Shown here piece by piece: positions 11,280 to 40,427 of a DNA stretch of 64,000 bases. Origin of the DNA: Chionoecetes opilio (Eukaryota; Arthropoda; Malacostraca; Decapoda; Majidae); NCBI GenBank assembly GCA_016584305.1, contig JACEEZ010025386.1, positions 165,001-229,000 of the forward strand. The letters are read 5' to 3'. The notes beneath the pieces are model-generated. The model saw only the letters and a program-made list of their open reading frames with translations. It searched no databases and was not told where the DNA came from. The stretch's first letter is position 1. Each line of letters begins with the position of its first letter. Made by a program: the position numbers and the translations under genes.

Positions 11280-11284
11280 ATTCA
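10313..11284. other. Intergenic AT-rich DNA with TA, CT and GT microsatellites
   Basis: TA-rich block at 10370-10430, CT run at 10482-10512, short CCTGCCTCAG tandem at 10635-10710, GT run at 11030-11056, pure TA run at 11200-11275. No coding potential recognised. Confidence 0.7.
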
Positions 11285-11365
11285 ATCTAATATCCAGGGT
11301 GCTCTCTCTTTAGAATAATAGATTACTAGATTACTAACATACTCTGTGATTTGTGAAAGTATATC

Positions 11366-11439
11366 AACACACACACACTCAAACACACACACACAAGTAC
11401 ACACACACAAGCACACACACACAAGCACACACACACAAG

Positions 11440-11475
<36 letters not shown>

Positions 11476-11575
11476 GCACACACACACACACACACTGACA
11501 CTCAAACACACACACACTGACACTCAAACACACACACACACTCAAGCACACACACACACACAAACACATTCATAA
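11366..11575. repeat. CA microsatellite with AAGCACAC/ACTCAAAC variants
   Basis: About 210 bases of CA repeats with variant blocks. Valine/cysteine frames on the minus strand are repeat translations. Confidence 0.95.
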
Positions 11576-11779
11576 TAATCATCACCATTCTCACCACCAC
11601 CACTCATTCCGTTCCTCACCACCACCATTCCTCACCACCATATAGATAATGGCACTGTTGAATCATGCACTGTAATTCTATGGTGTGGTATATTCTGTAG
11701 TGGGTAGTGAACACTGTAGTTGTTAATAAATCTGTTGAAATATGTTGGGTTGTAGTTTTTCTGGGTACCATTTCTGGCT

Positions 11780-11990
11780 ATTGTATGGGTTACAGGGAGT
11801 TTCGTACCCAGGTTTTGTTAGTTGTTTCGTACACTGATTTTGAGTATTTTCGTACGTACCTGGTGTCGTTTCGTAACTCTAGTAGTCAAGTTAAATTCTG
11901 AGCAGTGTACGAAACAACTATGGTTTCATATAGACTACGAAACAACTTTTTGGTGTACGAAACAACTTGTGTACGAACTGACTATTGTAT
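11780..11990. repeat. Cluster of TTTCGTAC motifs in both orientations
   Basis: TTTCGTAC occurs near 11799, 11825 and 11848, with a related TTTCGTAA near 11868. The reverse complement GTACGAAACAAC follows near 11908 and 11954 and a related CTACGAAACAAC near 11935. The arrangement is head-to-head around about 11890, giving a weak inverted repeat of spaced 8-12 base motifs. Confidence 0.6.
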
Positions 11991-12154
11991 TGTAGTAGTG
12001 ATGTATTATGTGGAGTTATAAATGTGGCATCAGATTATTTTGTCTCGTCCAAGAATGAAGTCAAAAATATGAACATCAGTCTTTGTCTTGTATAATATAA
12101 TCTGTTTCTCTCTTATTCTGTATTGCAGCCATTTTATCAGTTTACAGAACTCTC

Positions 12155-12770
12155 GCCGACGTGGAAATTTACGGCGAGTTCTACTGGTAAACTCCCCCCC
12201 CCTCCCCCCCGCTCGTTCACTAACCTAACCTGTAGGGTGGTGTGGGGGGACACCGTACTATTAGTGGAAAAATATTCATAAAAAATCCATTTTTTACCTG
12301 AGAGAGTGCACACTGTGCCCAAAACAAACTTCACAATATGGCCCACCTATGGTACCCTCATGAATACTTAACTCAGATAATAAGGGTCATTTAAGGTTTT
12401 TTATAAATTTTTGACTGTGATCCCCCCCGTTCGGTGTGACCCCACCCCACCCTACCTCTTAGTCATGAAGTCTACCCTGTTGCTCGCATGTAGTTCACTG
12501 AGGGTGGCGCTGCATCCGTGGTGGCATGGTGGCGCGAAATTTGAATTAATTTTCGCGTTGTAGCCTTCGTACGGTGATCCCCCCGTTCGGTGTGACCCCA
12601 CCCCACCCTACATTGGTCACCTGGCCAACAAAACCTAACTCAATAACTAGAACTGTCCCCAGAAATAGGTACAATCGCCGACGTGAAAGGTTGGAACACT
12701 AGCTGACGGCGACGAGAATTCCTATCGGCGAAAGTCCCAGGTACCATTTTATCTGTGTTTGTCTCTCTCC
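12155..12770. repeat. Intergenic segment with duplicated C-rich block
   Basis: The block CCGTTCGGTGTGACCCCACC is present at about 12427 and again at about 12579. Ends of the segment share CGCCGACGTG (12153 and 12672) and CCATTTTATC (12130 and 12746), suggesting a decayed element or local duplication. Function unknown. Confidence 0.45.
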
Positions 12771-12784
12771 TACCATCTTACACA

Positions 12785-13450
12785 CATACACACAATGGTA
12801 CATACATAAACACATAAACATAACACACACACACACAATGGTAAATCCAGGCCCTGAAAAACAAAACTAGGTAAATACATAAACACAAAACCATAACACA
12901 CACACAATGGTAAATACAGGCCCTGAAAAACAACACACATACACACAATGGTAAATACAGGCCCTGAAAAACAACACACATACACACAATGGTAAATACA
13001 GGCCCTGAAAAACAACACACATACACACAATGGTAAATACAGGCCCTGAAAAACAACACACATACACACAATGGTAAATACAGGCCCTGAAAAACAACAC
13101 ACATACACACAATGGTAAATACAGGCCCTGAAAAACAACACACATACACACAATGGTAAATACAGGCCCTGAAAAACAACACACATACACACAATGGTAA
13201 ATACAGGCCCTGAAAAACAACACACATACACACAATGGTAAATACAGGCCCTGAAAAACAAAACTAGGTAAATACATACACACAAAAACATAACACACAC
13301 ACACACACAATGGTAAATACAGGCCCTGAAAAACAACACACATACACACAATGGTAAATACAGGCCCTGAAAAACACAACACCTACACACAATGGTAAAT
13401 ACAGGCCCTGAAAAAACACAATGGTAAATCCAGGCCCTGAAAAACACAAC
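12785..13450. repeat. Minisatellite resembling a SINE/LINE tail, about 45-bp unit
   Basis: About 13 copies of CACACATACACACAATGGTA plus AATACAGGCCCTGAAAAACA. Unit parts CAGGCCCTGAAAAACA and AACTAGGTAAATACAT match the 3' end of SINE family A (CAGGCCCTGTAAAATACAAC, AACTAGATGAATACAC). Long V/C/F frames on the minus strand arise because the unit length is a multiple of three. Confidence 0.85.
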
Positions 13451-13732
13451 TAGGTCAATACATACACATACAAACAGTCTTTACATGTATATTTATAAAG
13501 TTGTCATACAAAGGAAGAATCCAACTCTCTTAACTAGAGTTTATAGGTAAGCTTATACTGTTATGGACTTGAATCAACAGACACAATAGTTTTCAAAGTT
13601 AACAACTAAGCAATATAAAAATAGTTTACATCATCATCATCATCATCATTATTATTACTACACCTCTTTAATGGCCGTTGGGGGAAAAAAACCAGTCGTT
13701 AAAAATCTTGCAATGAGAATGTACGTCTAATG

Positions 13733-14200
13733 CCCGTATTCGTAGTCACATACCATCATTGTACGTGGTCATTGTTCACTTTTTGTCGTCCTAATTAAAT
13801 CAATATGTCATGCCAGCTCTGTTGTGATTGCAATAGGAGTACTGTAGGATTGCTCTAGTACTCTCCATGGCAGCTACAAGATCTCTGTTGTGATTGCAAT
13901 AGGAGTACTGTATGATTGCTCTAGTACTCTCCATGGCAGCTACAAGATCAAGTGAATAATTTTGACTTGTGATTGCAATAGGAGTACTGTAGGATTGCTC
14001 TAGTACTTTCCATGGCAGCTACAAGATCAAGTGAATAATTTTGACTGTTGTGATTGCAATAGGAGTACTGTAGGATTGCTCTAGTACTCTCCATGGCAGC
14101 TACAAGATCAAGTGAATAATTTTGACTGAGTAGAAATGGAACAAAATCATAGCAATTACCACGAGCAATCATGGTATGTGACAACGAATACGAGCATAAA
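13733..14200. mobile_element. TIR element with internal four-copy tandem array
   Basis: The left end GCCCGTATTCGTAGTCACAT is the imperfect reverse complement of the right end (ATGTGACAACGAATACGAGC); similarity continues for about 40 bases. Inside are four direct repeats of about 75-90 bases (TTGTGATTGCAATAGGAGTA ... CCATGGCAGCTACAAGATC) starting near 13820, 13888, 13968 and 14050. No protein-coding sequence. Confidence 0.75.
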
Positions 14201-14309
14201 TCTCCTCACAGCGTAACCAAAAATAGTACTTGCATCCCTTTCTTAATTCTCACCATCACTAAAACTATGAAACGTGTGAGTGTGTGCGCCGCGCCGGACA
14301 CCGTCGTCA

Positions 14310-14667
14310 CCTTAAAAAGCGTAGGAGTACAGGAAGAGTGAGCCGTAGGAGTGTCCCGGTGGGCTCAGAGTAATGTATATGTTTGAGAGACTACAGACAT
14401 CTCTGGTAAGGATACTGAGGCCATACAGGACTGTTTGCCATTTACAAGCCATTAACACAGTAGTGAGTTGATATATCTTTCTTTCTGCTATTATACTAAG
14501 ACACACACACACACACACGCATACATACACACAGACCGCAGTAAGTTTCCTCTCAATCTCTCGTAAGGATGGCAAGAGTCACACAGAGACCTTACAAGCT
14601 TTTAACACAGTAGTGAGTTGATATATCTTTCTTTCTGCTGTTATACTAGACAACACACACTACAACA

Positions 14668-14705
<38 letters not shown>

Positions 14706-15185
14706 ACAGACCGCAGTAAGTTTCCTCTCAATCTCTCGTAAGGATGGCAAGAGTCACACAGAGACCTTACAAGCTTTTAACACAGTAGTGAGTTGTTTAT
14801 CTTTCTCTCTGCTGTTATACTAAGAGAGTCGCGCACACACACACGCATATAAACAAGACATCAGTAAGTTTCCTCTCGAACTCTCGTAAGGATAAGTCAT
14901 ACAGGGACCTTACAAGCATAACACAGTATGATGATATATCTTCTCTACGTTATACAAACACACACACACACACAGACCGCAGTACCTTTCCTCTCAATCT
15001 CTCGTAAGGATAAGAGTCATACAGGGTTTTGCCATTAATACAGTAGTGAGTTTATGTACTGTACCTTCCTACCTTTCTCTCCTGTGATGTTAAGACACAC
15101 ACACACACACACACATAGACTGCAGTAAGTTTCCTCTCGATCTCTCGTAAGGATACTGAAGACCATACAGGGACCTTACAAGCCA
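14310..15185. repeat. Decaying higher-order tandem repeat with embedded CA runs
   Basis: A unit of roughly 120-220 bases: AGTAAGTTTCCTCTC, ATCTCTCGTAAGGAT, ACCTTACAAGC, AACACAGTAGTGAGTTG, TATCTTTCTTTCTGCTG, TTATACTA then a CA run and AGACCGCAGTAAG. Five or more units are visible, with later ones to about 15660. The array is interrupted by a TTAA MITE at 15186. Confidence 0.75.
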
Positions 15186-15402
15186 TTAACCCCTTGAGAC
15201 CCAGAACGTAATTTCCTTTGTAATTTGGGTACCATTAGACAATTTTCAGTGACTATAAGCAATATTTTATAGACATGACCTGTTTAGTATCCTTGTCCAC
15301 TAACTAAAATGGTAGGTATATTTAGTTACTTTTCGTAATTTTATGGCTAACAACGTACGATTTTTTTATAGCCAAGCAAAGATCTGGGCGTGAAGGGGTT
15401 AA
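15186..15402. mobile_element. PiggyBac-like MITE (family T), copy
   Basis: TTAA-bounded, starting TTAACCCCTTGAGACCCAGA and ending GATCTGGGCGTGAAGGGGTTAA-type. Inserted inside the surrounding tandem repeat (GCCAT ... GAGAGTAG on either side). Confidence 0.8.
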
Positions 15403-15960
15403 GAGAGTAGTGAGTTGAGGCACCTCTCTCTCTGCGCTGATGCCAAGACACACACACGCTCATACACACACACACACAAAACTCCAGTAACTTTTCGCCC
15501 ATCACTGTAGCCACTCACTCCATAATATTAACACAGTAATGAGTTAATGTACAGTATCTTTCTCTCTACTGTGATGCTTAGAGACACACACACACGCATA
15601 CACACAAGACATCAGTAAGTTTCCTTCCATCACTGTCGTCATTCACACTTTACCTGTCTTCATATTAAAACTTATTACTTTCTCTCTGCCATGATGCTAA
15701 CACACACACACACACACACACACACACCCACACACCCACACCCACACCCACACAGACACACACACACACCCACACCCACACACACACACACCCACACCCA
15801 CACAGACACAGACACAGACACCCACACAGACACAGACACAGACACCCACACACCCACACACACACAGACACAGACACCCACACACACACACCCACACACA
15901 AGACCCCAGTAACTTTCCTCTAGTCACTACAGCCGTTCACTCTACTCGTGTCGTCCTATT
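15403..15960. repeat. End of tandem array and CA/CCCACA microsatellite
   Basis: Two more degraded units of the preceding tandem array, then about 200 bases of CA with CCCACA and GACACA variants (15700-15902). Threonine/histidine or Val/Cys frames here are not genes. Confidence 0.9.
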
Positions 15961-16152
15961 AAAACTATTACCGGGTTTTAGTTACTGTGTGCCCTCTGCT
16001 GGTTTATGGCGGTACATTGTTGATTATAGTTTGTTTATATAGTAGTAGTCTTCCCTTATAACAGTGAAAGATTCCCTAACTGTATAGTGATGGAGTTGAG
16101 GAGGCTAATATCAAGGATGGTGTTATATGTTTCTCCTCACTCCATACACTCA

Positions 16153-16192
<40 letters not shown>

Positions 16193-18774
16193 CACACTCA
16201 CACTCACACACACACACACACAGTCAATACTCCACAGTCCACAACAATATGCTGTGACAAATCCCACGTCTTCGGAGAATCGGATAAAAAACTCTGTCAT
16301 CTCGTCCCCAAAACTCTCGTAACAAAGTCATTTTAACACTCGTCACAAAGTCATTTTCTGTCTCGCCTCATTAAACAACTTCCCATATGGACATCAGATA
16401 ACAAGACTAATATGACGGCGATTACGCATACTTGTAACATTTGTTAGTCTAATTCTCCGTCTCGTCTCCTTTACACCCCTTGCCGTTTGGACGATAAACA
16501 ACAAAGCCAACATGACGGCAATTGCATATATTCAACATTTGTTCTTTTCTAAATACTCGAAGGCTTCCTAAATACTTCAGAGGTCACGGACGCTTATTGA
16601 GAAGGTCTAAACTGGTCCTTATCGCCCTTAGCTTGATACACTAAGGTCTTGTATTTAATGACCCTGGTTAATTGCTGCCCTAATCTGCATTTAGTTACCA
16701 TAGTCTCCTATTTAATGATTATTTACTCCCATAGGAAACAGTCAATTATACTTGGCCACCCTATTGTAGGTCTCACGGCCTCTTGTAGCTTCCTTATTTT
16801 CTTGCATTGGTGATATTTATCCCCCTAAGAAATGCTCTCTACTTGTTCTCTGTGTATTTTCCTTCACCAAAAGTATATCTAGCTATCATTTCATCTCTTA
16901 GTATCCATAATGACTGATAACAAATATAAGGTTTTAAGCTACCTAAAAAGCAAAAAAAAAGAAGTTATTCCTGAAGGCTATGGTACACATCAACATTTGT
17001 TCCTGTTGTTTTAAACTATTCGCATTTGGCAAGTTTTCTCCGGCACCAATGAGTCGCCCAATGCAAGAGAAATCCCAGAAATCTTTGCATATAGAGGAGC
17101 AAAGTCTGTCTTTTAGTTAGTCAAAGCAACCACAAGTAATAAGTGTCTGTGGTAAGCATGACCGTTCAGTATCGGCGGCTAACACTCCGTAATGACCTAA
17201 CGATGGGTATTGCATTGGCTAACACCTTGTCATGACCTAACGATGGGTATTACATGACCTACAGCCACCGCAGCAATAATACATGTCTTCAGCTGCAGTC
17301 ACACATGCTGCTAGAGTCTTGACCACTTTTCCTGCATCACACAACTGTACTCGGCCACTATTTTCTTGCATTTGGTGAATAATTACTCTTAAGAAATGCT
17401 CTCTACTTGTTACGTCTACTTCATTACGTCAACCCTGGCATTACGTCAACTCTATATTACGTTTCCTGCATCACACAACTGTACTTGGCCACTATTTTCT
17501 TGCGTTTGGTGAATAATTACTCTTAAGAAATACTCTCTACTTGTTACGTCAACCCTGGCATTACGTCAACTCTATATTAGTTTCTACATCACACACCCTT
17601 GCATTACGTCACTCAAACACAGATCTCGTAGCCACACATTACAATTACGTCTACCTTCCTTCCGTAACGTTTAACCGTTTTTCCTTTCTTTCCCGTTCTC
17701 GCTTTAAAATAGGATACACTGTTTTATACACTCGCCCTAAAGTTCGTCCTGACATCACACAAACCTCGCATTACGTCACTCCTACACAGACCTCGCCCTA
17801 AAGTTCGTCCTGGCATCGTACTGTCCTCACACACAAACCCTCGTCCTTAGTTTATCCTACACAGTACCCGCCCTAAAGTTCGTCCTAGACATCTCTGCCT
17901 CACCGCTACGAGAAATGCCTAACCGAATGCCTCAGAGTTGCCGTGAGAGTATTATAACCGTCATCACCGTTACAGCGCATTAAAAGCATAGTCCATCCCT
18001 CCTATGCCTCACTACAAACCAGGTAGTACCCGGAATGCCTCAAAAGCTCCGTGGAGACAAAATCCTGACAGTATCCACTAACCCCAAATTCCCTATCATG
18101 CCATGGTTCAGGCACCCTCCTTAACCCCTCACCTAACAACCAGGAGACCCCTGGGACCCACACAAACCACATCAAAACGTGCAAACTCCCTCACTCGGGT
18201 ACTCTACTTTTAACACCAATTTCCCGGAGTCATATTTTCTTATTTCTAGCTCTCCGTCTATGCCTCTGTCACACTGGCATACACCAACATTCAACCGCAA
18301 CTCCCTGGCGCCTACACCAACAACCCTTCAACTACCCTACCACCTATAAAAAATGCATAACATAAACACTCCTCTTTTTCTGGTATCTTCTTTTGTTAAA
18401 AACACTTTTTTCCGTAGGTCAACGTTTGTCTTATTTCTTTTCTCCGTCTTATGTCTCTGTCTGTCACTATAGGAAATATACTTTTTTTTACTAAACATTC
18501 AACCGTTCAACTCCCTTTCGTCTGTCGCCTATTCACTAAAAGTTCTCCGTTCAACTACCCTTCTGTCACTATAGGAAATACACTTTTTTTGCAACACTAT
18601 CAACCGTTCTGTCTTCTCCTGTCTTCTGTCTGTCCTTCTGTCACTATAGGAAATACACTTTTTTTCCTACGCGTTCAACCGTTCTGTCTATCTTCTTCTT
18701 CTCCTGTCTTCTATCTGTCCTCCTCTCACCATAGGAAAAGTTACGCCGGCTCTCGCATCGGCACAGTTGTCACC
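15961..18774. other. Intergenic region with local duplications and CRE-like motif cluster
   Basis: No gene recognised. It holds a CA run (16158-16222); a two-unit duplication at 16360-16560 (ATGACGGC-ATT, ACATTTGTT); a fragment of the AGGAAGCTACAAGAGGCCGT repeat at 16767-16805; a duplicated block at 17330-17415 and 17464-17545; many TTACGTCA-type motifs at 17411-17780; about three units with CCCTAAAGTTCGTCCTG (17739-17890); and four units with CACTATAGGAAATACAC (18460-18740) just beyond the IPO9 stop codon. Confidence 0.6.
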
Positions 18775-36853
<18,079 letters not shown>

Positions 36854-39570
36854 ATGGCGACGGGGCGGGGGGCGCTGTGCCTGCTTCAGAACTACAGCTC
36901 CGATAGCGACGGGGACTCCGGCTACACCAGTGAGGACGAGAGGAAGAGGAAGCACGAGTTTCACAGTCCCCATGAAAGGAAGAAGAAGAGAAGGAGAGGA
37001 GAGGAGGAGGAGGATATGGTAATAGACACTCCTTTCTCCTCATCATCCTCCTCCTCTTCCTCCTCGTCCAGTACCCCTGGCCAGGATATAGGGGAGGGCC
37101 AGGGGCGGGCCACACAACGCCCACAGCACGCCCACAGGTGAGAGTATGGGCGTGTGGGGTGGGGCGTCTCCTTAACACCGCCCGCTAGTATGTCGTTATT
37201 GGGCATAAGGAAATACTAGTCAGTGTCTTAGAAAATGACCGCGCAGTCCTCGTCCATTTTTACCTTGGGCACTACTATATCTTGGACACTTTTTTGGGTA
37301 AAGTTCTAGAGTCCTTTCCTGCCCTCGTTAGTGGCTTTTTTCCTCCAGACCTTCACAGATCCCTTCAGATACCTCTAACACGTTATTATAAAGTGGGGGA
37401 GAGATAGAAAATAAGAAAAAATAATTACTAACCTAACCTGGTAAAATTCTAGTTCTGTCTCGCCCTTAGGTCTCGCTAGGAGGCTATTGGTAAGGTTAGG
37501 TTATACTGAGGTTAGGTTAGTATAATATTATTTATGGGGGTTCAGGGCGGGGGTAATGTAGGGGGGAGGGGGGGTTGAAGGGGGCATCTCTCCCCTATTC
37601 TATAATTACGTTTTAGAGGTTTCTGAAGGGATCTGTGAAGGTCTGGAGAAAATATAACCACTAATAAGGGCGGGAAAGGACTCTATAGAATTTTACCCTT
37701 TTTTTACTAGTTATAATGCAACCCCTTCATTCCTTGCCTCTGCGTCGGATACAGTTGATTCGGGCCACCAGTTGAATCAGGCCGCCTATATTAAATGCAT
37801 ACCAAGCATGCATTTATGCATAACCTTATAGGTTTTAATGAAACCTAACCTAACCTTAACCACAAAGTATACCTAACTAACCTTAACCACAAGATACCTA
37901 ACCTAACCTAACCCTTTAAACCCCAAAGTATACCTAACCTAAAACCCAACCTTAACCACAAAGTATACCTAACCTAACCTAACCTTAACCACAAAGTATA
38001 CCTAACCTAACCTAACCTACCACAAAGTATACCTAACCTAAAACCCAACCTTAACCACAAAGTATACTAACCTAAACCTAACTTTAACCACAAAGTATAC
38101 CTAACCTAACCTAACCTTAACCACAAAGTATACCTAACCTAACCTTAACCACAAAGTATAACCTAAACCTAACCTAACCTTAACCACAAAGTATACCTAA
38201 CCTAACCTAACCTTAACCACAAAGTATACCTAACCTAACCTTAACCACAAAGTATACCTAACCTAACCTTAACCACAAAGTATACCTAACCTAACCTTAA
38301 CCACAAAGTATACCTAACCTAACCTAACCTAACTTTAACCACAAAGTATACCTAACCTAACCTAACTTTAACCACAAAGTATACCTAACCTAACCTTAAC
38401 CACAAAGTATACCTAACCTAACCTAACCTTAACCACAAAGTATACCTAACCTAACCTAACTTTAACCACAAAGTATACCTTACCTAACCTAACCTTAACC
38501 ACAAAGTATACCTTACCTAACCTAACCTTAACCACAAAGTATACCTTACCTAACCTAACCTTAACCACAAAGTATACTGTCTGCTGGGTATGCATGCTAC
38601 TATAGGCGGCCTGTTTCAACTGGCGGCCCGAATCAACGGATCCCCTCTGCGTCCCACCAATGCTTGTTTCACCTGTCATTTACAAGCTGCAATTGGAGGC
38701 TAACTTAAAATATATATATATATTGCCCTGGTAATAATGGACGAGGACTTCGTGGTCATTTTCAGAGACACTGACTATTTTTTCCTGGCTAAAAATAGGT
38801 GCTTTTTTCTAATGGAGATAGTTTTATTTTCCGGAAACCCATTGTTTGAAAAAAAATACTATATATTTTATCACCAAATTTTATGGTCGCTGTTTGCATT
38901 AAAAGCACTGAATCTCATCAGAAAAAGCACTAAAACTTGGCCGGGAAAAATTAGTCAGGGTCTCAGATAACAGGGTTCAGTGATTGAATAGAACAAAGTA
39001 TACCAAACCTAACCTAACCTAACCTAACTTAACCTTAACCCCTTGAGGCCCAGAACGTAATTTCCATTGTAATTTGGGTGCCATTACTCAATTTTAATTA
39101 ATATAAGCAAGATTTTATAGATATGACCTGTTTCGTATCCTTGTCCACTAGTTAATTTGGTATATTCAGTCACTTCATAATTTTTGGCTTGACAACAGAC
39201 CATTTTTTATAGCCAAGGAAAGATCTGGGCGTGAAGGGGTTAAAGGTTTATATGGTGAAAATACAATTATTATTATTATTACTATTATTACTAACCACTC
39301 CACCTGCTCTCCTGCCCAGGAACATCCCGCTACCGGAGGACCTGTTAGTGCCGCGGGGGGAACACACGGACGACCCCCGCCAGCACCAGGGGCGTGTCAG
39401 GAGCTTCCCCCACGAGCGAGGCAACTGGGCATCTATCCTCTACATCCCCTGTGAGTGTGTGTGTGTGTATGTCAGTGTGGGTGTGGGTGGGTGAGTGTGG
39501 GTGAGTGTGTGTGGGTGAGTGTGTGTGGGTGTGTGTGTGTATGTGTGTGTGTGTGTGTGTGTGTGAGTGA

Positions 39571-39605
<35 letters not shown>

Positions 39606-40396
39606 AGTGTGTGTATTCATCTAGTTGTATGCATCTACATAGTTGCATTTTACAGGGCCTGAGCTACACTTGTATGGCCCCATCTCCATATCTTTTTCAT
39701 TATATCATTCATCCATAGCATTTAGTGTTGGCCGAAACCACCACCCCGGGAGGCGGGTCACAAACCCCCGGCTAACACCCGGTACTCATTCACTGCTGGG
39801 TGGACAGGGGCTCAGGTCTTAAGGAAACAGCCAAGCTATTTCGCTCCGCCCAGGGATCGAACCCGGGACTTCTATTTGTGAGCCGAGCGTGCTAACCACT
39901 ACACTACGGAACGTGCTAACCACTACACTACAGAGCATGCTAACCACTACACTACCCCCATCAACACATAACCACGCCTATCTCCCACAGTGCACCTGGG
40001 TATCTATGGGCCGAGCTTCTCCTCCCTCGTCAGTTCGCTGGTCTCCACATGCCAGCAACACAGCGTCACCCTCGCGCCCGCCCCCGAGCTGCACGTCTCC
40101 CTCTCCCGCACCCTGGTCCTGCACCTCCACTGGATACACCCACTCGCCGAGGACCTCAGGAAGCGACTGGGCACAATAGCCAGGTGAGGAGGAGGTGCTG
40201 GGGGTATTCATCTACACTTTGTTACTTTTAACGAGGTGAAAATTCCTGACCCCTTGCTGCTTACTGACTGATATTTGATGCCAGGATAAGGGAATAGTAC
40301 GCTTCTTCTTAATTTCAGGTGTATCTTATTGTTTAGAAAGTGATGAGGAATGTTATAGGAAAATGTGGGGATGTGAGGAGGAGGCGCTGGTGGTGG

Positions 40397-40427
<31 letters not shown>

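Larger units (their letters stand above)
37207..38780. mobile_element. Nested inverted-repeat complex in USB1 intron 1
   Basis: Outer arms: 37215-37275 (TCAGTGTCTTAGAAAATGAC, CAGTCCTCGTCCATTTTTAC) are inverted against 38712-38780 (GTAATAATGGACGAGGACTT, GTCATTTTCAGAGACACTGA). Between them sit a foldback element (37283-37706) and the telomere-motif TIR element (37747-38643). This is a composite of at least three inverted-repeat units. Confidence 0.7.

Noticed and set aside
12770..13449. Long minus-strand frames rich in CVCVLFFRACIYHC
   Set aside because: The minisatellite unit length is a multiple of three and lacks stops; identical repeats in several frames show it is not a gene.
37800..38580. 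True chromosome end
   Set aside because: CCTAA motifs are interrupted by CCACAAAGTATA spacers, enclosed by TIRs and flanked by gene sequence on both sides, so it is interstitial.
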